DNA of 64,000 nt from contig CP136493.1 of NCBI GenBank assembly GCA_032768795.1, positions 1,364,001 through 1,428,000 of the forward strand. The letters are read 5' to 3'. Origin of the DNA: Tremella fuciformis. Lineage: Eukaryota; Basidiomycota; Tremellomycetes; Tremellales; Tremellaceae. Of this stretch, positions 58,701-64,000 are shown in pieces. The position numbers were made by a program, and so were the translations under genes. The notes under the pieces were generated by a model. It saw nothing but the letters and a program-made list of their open reading frames with translations. It ran no database searches and was not told where the DNA came from. Within the stretch, counting starts at the first letter, position 1, and every line of letters starts with the position of its first letter.

Positions 58701-60518
58701 GCCGGGTCAGACGAGCAGGCAGGGGACCCTACCGGCCGCCAGTATTTACGGCACTCGCCAAGCTGCCAGCGCGCCGGGCACGCGAGCTGTTCCAAGTGCG
58801 CATGGCACTGTCCCCCCTCGCAGTGTTCCAGGAACCTCGCCTCGCGCCCCTGGCCCGACTGCCGTCAATGCCAATGGCGAGGTGATCACCTGGGGCTCGG
58901 AAGTTGAAATGCCCAATCTGAGCGAGCCGGTACCGAAAGGTCCACCTACCATTCACGTCCAAGCCCCTACAGATAGCAACTTGGCAAAGTCGGACCAGAG
59001 GGTCTTCACGCCCAGTATCCAGTCGCGCACTATCCCGCGCTCGCCGAGTCAAGCGGGTGCACCTGTTCCCGTGTCCGTGCCCCCGCCTGACGACGATGCC
59101 AAGTCGTATCACTCTCACAAGACCGTCAAGACACACCCAACTGCCGTGCCGGACCCCATTGAGAAAGATCTCCCTCCCCAGGCTTCTGAGAGCATCCGAT
59201 CGTTCCGAGACTCACAAACAAGAGAGCGATCCTCGCACAAGCCTAGCCAAGCCCCGCAATCGATCACATCCCCGCCGCTTGGGGAGTCTGTACGGAACCC
59301 AGCATCAATCGCGCGCTCACTTCCTGCTTCAATCGCGCCATCGATTCCGGCTAGACCGACTGTTCCTCAGTCCGTCCCGCCAGTTGAGGTCGTACGAGCA
59401 TCGCACGACATGTCGTCGCCGACATTTGTGACGGCTCCGACTCGGCAATTGCCCTCGCAGCAGATGCCTGTACCACTCGGGGCGATGAACAAGTTCCCAG
59501 AGACGTACATGCCGCAGACCCCGGAGCGTCGCGAGAAGGACATCATACATGTCGTCGAGGGAAGTAGCCCGAGCATCGGCCAAGCGGACCCGTGGGACCT
59601 GGTAACCCAGCGTTTATACTCGTGGGCCCTGGTCTGGGAGGACGAAAGTTTCGTGAGGGCGTTGGAGAAGATCAGCTTGGGGCAGCAGGTCGAGGAGTTT
59701 CCTCTAACCATCTTCACGATGATGACATTCAAGCGGTGCGTCAATCTGTAAGAGCGGTGATTTCGCCAGCTGATGTGCAGATTGCTTCGACACAACTTGA
59801 CGTCTATTCCTGTCAAGGCATGTGACAAGCTGTACGTCCCGCCCAACATGGCTCAGGCCATCAACAATGCCGTGCATAGCGTAGGTCCAAATAGATCTAG
59901 CCGTTGGCGACAACTTATGCGCAGAAACATTTCACCCTCGCACAGCAGATCCTGGAAGAATTGTGGTATCGTGCGTTGTCATTTCTTCACGTTGCCCAGC
60001 TGACTTGCATAGCATTCGGCTTCGACCAGCCACCCCGCGTCATCGTAGCTCTGACGAAACATCGACAAGACCTCGACCACTGGACCGCACACCGATACGA
60101 CCTGACCACCGGGCGCCTGACGACGTACTCTGTGCACTCGCACGAAGACGAAGACGCGCCCTTGGCAGATGGGAGACCGTTTATGTGGTGGCACGCCATA
60201 CGCGCCGCATGGCCGGGCTTCCAAGCGCCCCCGATCGAAGATCTCCGACAGAGGGTTGAGACGTTCCGTCAGCCGATCGAGCGGCGCATGGACAATTCGC
60301 TCATCGCCGCGAACATCGCGCGCAACCTCCTCATGTGAGTTCTCAATCAGCAGAGTGGTGGACGCTGACGGGTCAGGGGGTACAGGCCAGAGCGGGAAGG
60401 CGAGACGATCAAGATGCGCGAGCTGATTTGGACCGAGGTCAAGCGATTGTTGCAGAAAAAGCGCTCAGGCCGTCTGGTCGTCGATATGGACTCGTCAGAT
60501 CATGTGTACGAGCTGTGA
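55717..60518 (+). CDS. Large, mostly disordered protein with a conserved-looking C-terminal region
   Basis: Unrecognised protein of about 1450 residues in ten or so exons. Exon 1 (ATG 55717) gives MATKVVRPPQAKTRERQRPA; further short exons give MATTLTLAFTSPVPSFILSS and VLPWVKGVEMDDPPEGMFGP. A long Pro/Ser/Thr-rich part follows (56400-57470), with an interior folded-looking stretch (SFGHILHHNGRPIPPDYSFR, FRIPFGVPLGTGIPRPLVIM). Around 58030-58350 is a helical basic segment (KFHDETLCQLLDAARLNLIG then RRSRSRDSHGNRK). After more Pro/Ser-rich sequence the last ~250 residues look folded: QADPWDLVTQRLYSWALVWE, EEFPLTIFTMMTFKR, CDKLYVPPNMAQAINNAVHS, DGRPFMWWHAIRAAWPGF and WTEVKRLLQKK, ending YEL at TGA 60516-60518. 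One gene or two cannot be fully settled; frames and splice signals support one. Confidence 0.55.
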
Positions 60519-60827
60519 TCATTTGGGATGAGGAAGGCATCTGGATGTGAGGCTTGAGAGGAGATATCTTGGAGATATTCGAGGGAGATAGGCTATAGTG
60601 TAGACAAATGAGATGCATAGTCTTGTCGTTGTGCTGGTGAGTTGATATGCCGGGTATGAGTGCTACATCTGAATGCCATGCCTGCTCGACCTCCTGGACT
60701 AGCCCTCCGCTCGAGGTCCCTCTACCTCTGGCGGGACCGTCACGACGCCTTTATCAAACACCTTGCGTACCGCATCCACCTCTGGCCCCGTGCTCGACCT
60801 AGCATCAGCACCCGCATCACTTCGCGA
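60519..60827. other. Convergent intergenic region
   Basis: About 310 bases between the ends of the disordered-protein gene and the sirtuin gene; 3' ends of both. Nothing else seen. Confidence 0.5.
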
Positions 60828-62151
60828 TTAAGATAGGTCGACGCACAACAGTAATTGCTCCAGGTAGACGCGCAGCACCTCGCCGGCCCTCCTGTCCATC
60901 TTCTCCACCCCCTCCAGGCCGTCGGCCCGACTGGGCCCCGTGGAAATCATGAGCACGCGCTTGCCCGCCTCGCTTGCCTGCTTGACCAGCCTGAACGCCG
61001 AATACGTGGCGAGCGACGTGCCCAGCACGAGCAGGCGCGAGGCGTCGGCGACAGTCGCGAGCGACTCGTCGCGCACCGCGTGGCTCAGCGTCTCGCCAAA
61101 GAAGACGACGTTGGGCTTGACGATTCCTGTGCTCTTCGGGCGCTGTCGGGCGCAGACCCGGCACGGGGGCACGACGAACGACGTGAAGTCTACGCCGCGC
61201 AGGTCGACGTCTCCGTCCGGGTTGGTGCGTGGCCGTCTGGGCGTCAGCCACCAGCATGGGTAGATGCGCGTGTGAGACAAGAGACGGACCGGCCGGTTCG
61301 CTCTGCCTCCTGCGCCTCGGCGTCCCAGATCGGGTTGAGCGCCGCCAGTTCCGCCTGGAAAGAGTCCCGAGTTTGCTCGTGTCGATGTTGCAGGCAGTGC
61401 ACCTTGGCGAGCGTGCCGTGCAGCTCGAGTATCCGGGGTTTGGCGGGCGGCCGTTCAGAGGGGGAGAAGGCAGAGAAGAGCAGCTCCAGCGCTTTCGGGT
61501 GCAGGTTGTCCACCTGGCGTCAGCCGAACCTCGGAGCCAGTGAGGAAGGGGCATACATTTTGGGTGATGAGTTTGGGGGCGAGGCCGAGTGCTTGGAGGG
61601 CTGCGACGTATATATGGGTCGGGTTGGGCTGTGCGTCTCTAACGGGCGGGTACTGTCATTAGGCTCTCTTCAGACGGAGACGACGAACAAGGGCTCACGC
61701 CGAGGAATGATCGCGCCCAGTCTACGATCGATCAGCATCATAGCAAATCACTCGGTTGTAGCTCTGCTTACATCGTTTCCTAACTATCAGTTGAGCGTCA
61801 CAGGCAAAGCTGCCGCGAGCACACTGCTCACCTGAACAACGCCCCCCGTTCGGTATCCTCCACGAGCTCATGGTACAAGATCGGCCTGGCATCAGCCCTG
61901 TGCAGATGGCGATAACAGGTTGCGGAGACCCACTTGTAGTTGGGGTTGCTATAATGCCCCTCTTTGCCCCGATACGCGCGTATCCCACTGTCCACACTGA
62001 CGCCCGCACCAGTGATGACGACCGTCTTGCCCCTGCCCCCCTCGAGAAAGTCGGCGAGGTGCGCCGCGGCCAGCGTGGGGGAGAGGCGGGTGAGCGCGGT
62101 GGGCGGGAGGCGCGGCGCGGGCGGGAGGGTCGGTATGGATATCCTGACCAT
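60828..62151 (-). CDS. Class II sirtuin, SIRT4-like NAD-dependent deacylase
   Basis: NAD-dependent lysine deacylase/lipoamidase-type enzyme, probably mitochondrial. Seen: N-terminus rich in Arg/Ala/Leu without acids (MVRISIPTLPPAPRLPPTAL) from ATG 62151; TVVITGAGVSVDSGIRAYRG with KEGHYSNPNYK, WARSFLG, LITQNVDNLH, LELHGTLAKVHC with the catalytic His, LNPIWDAEAQE, PDGDVDLRG, FVVPPCRVC, IVKPNVVFFGETL, LLVLGTSLATYSAFRLVKQA and ISTGPSRADGLEGVEKMD. Order and spacing follow human SIRT4. The first zinc knuckle reads CLQH instead of CxxC. About six introns; the exon just before WARSFLG (near 61735-61760) is unresolved. About 345 residues; stop TAA 60828-60830. Divergent from the lipid kinase gene. Confidence 0.85.
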
Positions 62152-62404
62152 CTCCCCCGTATGCTCGACAGAGGCGGGCAAAGATGAAGGTGAAGTCGAT
62201 GGACGGGTTATCTTATCGATTTCATGGCCAAGCTAGAGTAACTTATTGTCGTCATCGATCGGCCTCCAACTTTGGTGTCGCCGAGCCTAAGTTACATAGC
62301 TCGGCCTTGTGATATGGTGTCATCCAACGTATCATAGCCTTGCCTTTGACAAAGAACAAGAGCATGTCGACTCTGCATCTATCCTGCTACCGGCGGGACG
62401 CAGC
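62152..62404. promoter_or_regulatory. Shared divergent promoter, sirtuin and lipid kinase
   Basis: 253 bases between two opposite-strand start codons, so both promoters must lie here or overlap the leaders. No specific site claimed. Confidence 0.45.
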
Positions 62405-63841
62405 ATGAGCGATACACTGCACGTCGTCGTCAACCCCGCGGCGGGCGCCCGCCTCGCCCCGGAATGTACGACCCTGCTTTCTTTCTTCTCAGAGGACTCG
62501 CTGATGAGCAGTCGTCGAGCAACATGTCGTCCCGCTTCTCAAGACTATAGGGCAGGACCACATTGTACACACGACCACTGCGCCCAGCCACGCAGGTCAG
62601 CTTGCCCGCGAAATACTAGCGAGCGCCACCGACAGCGGCGGTGGCAAGAGCTTGAGGGTGAGGGTTGTGCTTGTCGGCGGAGACGGCACGACGCACGAGT
62701 TTCTCGCTGGACTCTTGGACACGCAGGGCGAGCTGGCCGACGGGGCAAAGTGGGACTTGGCAGTGCTGCCGCTCGGCACGGTACGTCCCTACCCTCCTCA
62801 CACCAGCCTCGTCACTCAGTAACTGAAGCACAGGCCAACGCGCTGTTTTACTCGCTCTTCCCCTCTCAGGCCGAAGCCGACGTGACGCTCGCACTCCCAG
62901 ACAGGCTCAAGACAGCCGCCGAATCCCTCCAGGATGCCGACACAAGATACAAGCTCTCCTCGCTGCTGTCCCTGCTGTCCGGATCCACCTCAGCGGGCCG
63001 ACCGCTGCCTATAACACGCACGACCCTCTCGCGGTCGGACGGCAGCACCGCCGCCACCCTGCACTCGCACATCGTCCTCTCCACAAGCCTCCACGCCGCG
63101 CTGCTCTCCACGTCTGAGGAGCTGCGCGCCGAGTATCCCGGACTGGAGCGGTTCAAGATCGCCGCGGAGCGCAATGCGTCGGTTTTCTTCGACGCGCAAC
63201 TGGGGCTATTGGGCCCAGTGAGGCAGTACGACCCCCACTCGGCTACATTCAAAGAGCCATTCACCTTCGACAAGAATTCTCTGGAGCAAGAAGGAGGGAT
63301 CCTGCTGGAAGGCCCGTTCGCCTATGTGCTCACGACGACGTTGGCAGACCGCCTCGAGCCCGCCTTCCAAATCATGCCCACGCGCAGCGGCAGCGGTGGG
63401 GCTGGCGGCGATGATGCACGAGGTACGCTGGACATGATCGTCCTGCGCCCGCTGCGCGACCCGCGCGTCGCTTCGGCCATCAAGCAAGGCAGGCCCGAAG
63501 CAGAAGCAGAAGTTCGAGCGCTCTGGGCGAAACGGGCCTTCCAGGTCATCGGCGCGGCGTACGCCAATGGGGCGCATGTGAGGCGTACTTACCCGCTCGC
63601 CTCCGACGAGGAAGGGGTAGGGGCGACGGAGGATCTGGGCGAGGGACCAGTGGCCGTGGAAGTCTACCGCTGTGCCGGCTTCGAGTGGGCGCCGACGCCG
63701 TCTGAGCACAAGGGGGACGGAGAGAAGAACAGGATCGTCTGTGCGGATGGCGCGATACACCTGGTTCCTCCGGGCGGCAAGGCTCGGGCAGAGGTGCTGC
63801 GAGCTCCTAGCCAAGGAGGCTTCTACGTGTACGGCCCGTAG
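62405..63841 (+). CDS. Diacylglycerol/sphingoid-base kinase family protein (DAGKc domain)
   Basis: Lipid kinase of the DAG kinase/long-chain-base kinase superfamily. Three exons, about 440 residues, from ATG 62405. Seen: TLHVVVNPAAGARLAPE (N-terminal strand and loop), after an intron VEQHVVPLLKTIGQDHIVHT and HAGQLARE, the nucleotide-binding signature VVLVGGDGTTHEFLAGLLDT, LAVLPLGT|ANALFYSL across the second intron, then a C-terminal beta-sandwich-like region (LHSHIVLSTSLHAALLSTSE, GPFAYVLTTTLADRLEPAFQ, GTLDMIVLRPLRDPR, GGKARAEVLRAPSQGGFYVY) to TAG 63841. The catalytic-domain signature is clear; whether the substrate is diacylglycerol, ceramide or a sphingoid base cannot be told. It is shorter than yeast Lcb4/Lcb5, lacking their long N-terminal part. 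Confidence 0.85.
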   Translation: MSDTLHVVVNPAAGARLAPECTTLLSFFSEDSLMSSRRATCRPASQDYRAGPHCTHDHCAQPRRSACPRNTSERHRQRRWQELEGEGCACRRRRHDARVSRWTLGHAGRAGRRGKVGLGSAAARHGTSLPSSHQPRHSVTEAQANALFYSLFPSQAEADVTLALPDRLKTAAESLQDADTRYKLSSLLSLLSGSTSAGRPLPITRTTLSRSDGSTAATLHSHIVLSTSLHAALLSTSEELRAEYPGLERFKIAAERNASVFFDAQLGLLGPVRQYDPHSATFKEPFTFDKNSLEQEGGILLEGPFAYVLTTTLADRLEPAFQIMPTRSGSGGAGGDDARGTLDMIVLRPLRDPRVASAIKQGRPEAEAEVRALWAKRAFQVIGAAYANGAHVRRTYPLASDEEGVGATEDLGEGPVAVEVYRCAGFEWAPTPSEHKGDGEKNRIVCADGAIHLVPPGGKARAEVLRAPSQGGFYVYGP

Positions 63842-64000
63842 CGTGGCCCAGCGTGAACTGACGACTTTGATGTTGTAGATAGACCATAGAGCCCATGGAG
63901 GGAGTACGAACAATGATGCATCTCTCGGACGCAGCGCACATGATCGTCTCACAATCTACACATGTCATCTCGTCCATGTCCAATGTCTCTGATTCTGATT

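Noticed and set aside
63206..63952. Minus-strand frame of 248 codons opposite the lipid kinase
   Set aside because: Shadow of the DAGKc gene; no recognisable domain.

Overview
The window is nuclear DNA of a fungus, most likely a basidiomycete yeast of the Tremellomycetes (Cryptococcus/Trichosporon relatives). Almost every gene is broken by many very short introns, usually 40-60 bases, with GTGAGT-like donors, CTGAC/CTGAT-like branch points and CAG ends. The DNA is GC-rich and genes are packed on both strands with a few hundred bases between them. The protein set is fungal: fungal septin Cdc3/AspB type, Npr3, Atg22, Dga1, Blm10, Scm3, and DUF7729 and DUF1746 proteins. Coordinates of multi-exon genes run from start codon to stop codon and include introns. 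I saw no bacterial features, CRISPR, tRNA, rRNA or clear transposon.

Layout from left to right: S28 peptidase (-, cut by the left edge); long-form tRNase Z (+); DGAT2 acyltransferase (+); a small acidic-tailed protein (-); Npr3 (+); tRNA adenosine deaminase Tad2 (-); Shb17-like phosphatase (-); DUF7729 surface protein (+); acyl-protein thioesterase (+); U2 snRNP A' Lea1 (-); septin Cdc3 (+); thaumatin-like protein (+); small secreted protein (-); a 5-hmdU-DNA-kinase-type helical domain fused to a chromodomain (+); glyoxylate reductase (-); membrane-anchored alpha/beta hydrolase (-); apyrase Ynd1 (+); four tandem secreted-peptide paralogues with an RGLPPKAP motif (-); centromere chaperone Scm3 with two cysteine clusters (-); DUF1746 membrane protein (+); Nop58 (-); a small acidic protein (+); proteasome activator Blm10 (+); Roadblock dynein light chain (+); Atg22 (+); a large disordered protein of unknown function (+); SIRT4-like sirtuin (-); DAG/sphingoid-base kinase (+).

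Most genes are single-copy housekeeping genes with no operon logic; several pairs share divergent promoters (Lea1/Cdc3, Nop58/acidic protein, sirtuin/lipid kinase). Two regions stand out. At 24.5-26.2 kb a domain known from phage DNA-base hypermodification is joined to a chromodomain whose aromatic cage looks intact, which suggests an enzyme or reader aimed at methylated-histone chromatin. At 33.7-36.7 kb four paralogous peptide genes with identical three-exon, phase-1 structure form a local family of cysteine-free, dibasic-rich secreted products.

Exon boundaries were worked out by eye from frame continuity, splice signals and family knowledge. They are predictions; very small first exons (Tad2, DUF1746, perhaps the thioesterase) are the least certain.
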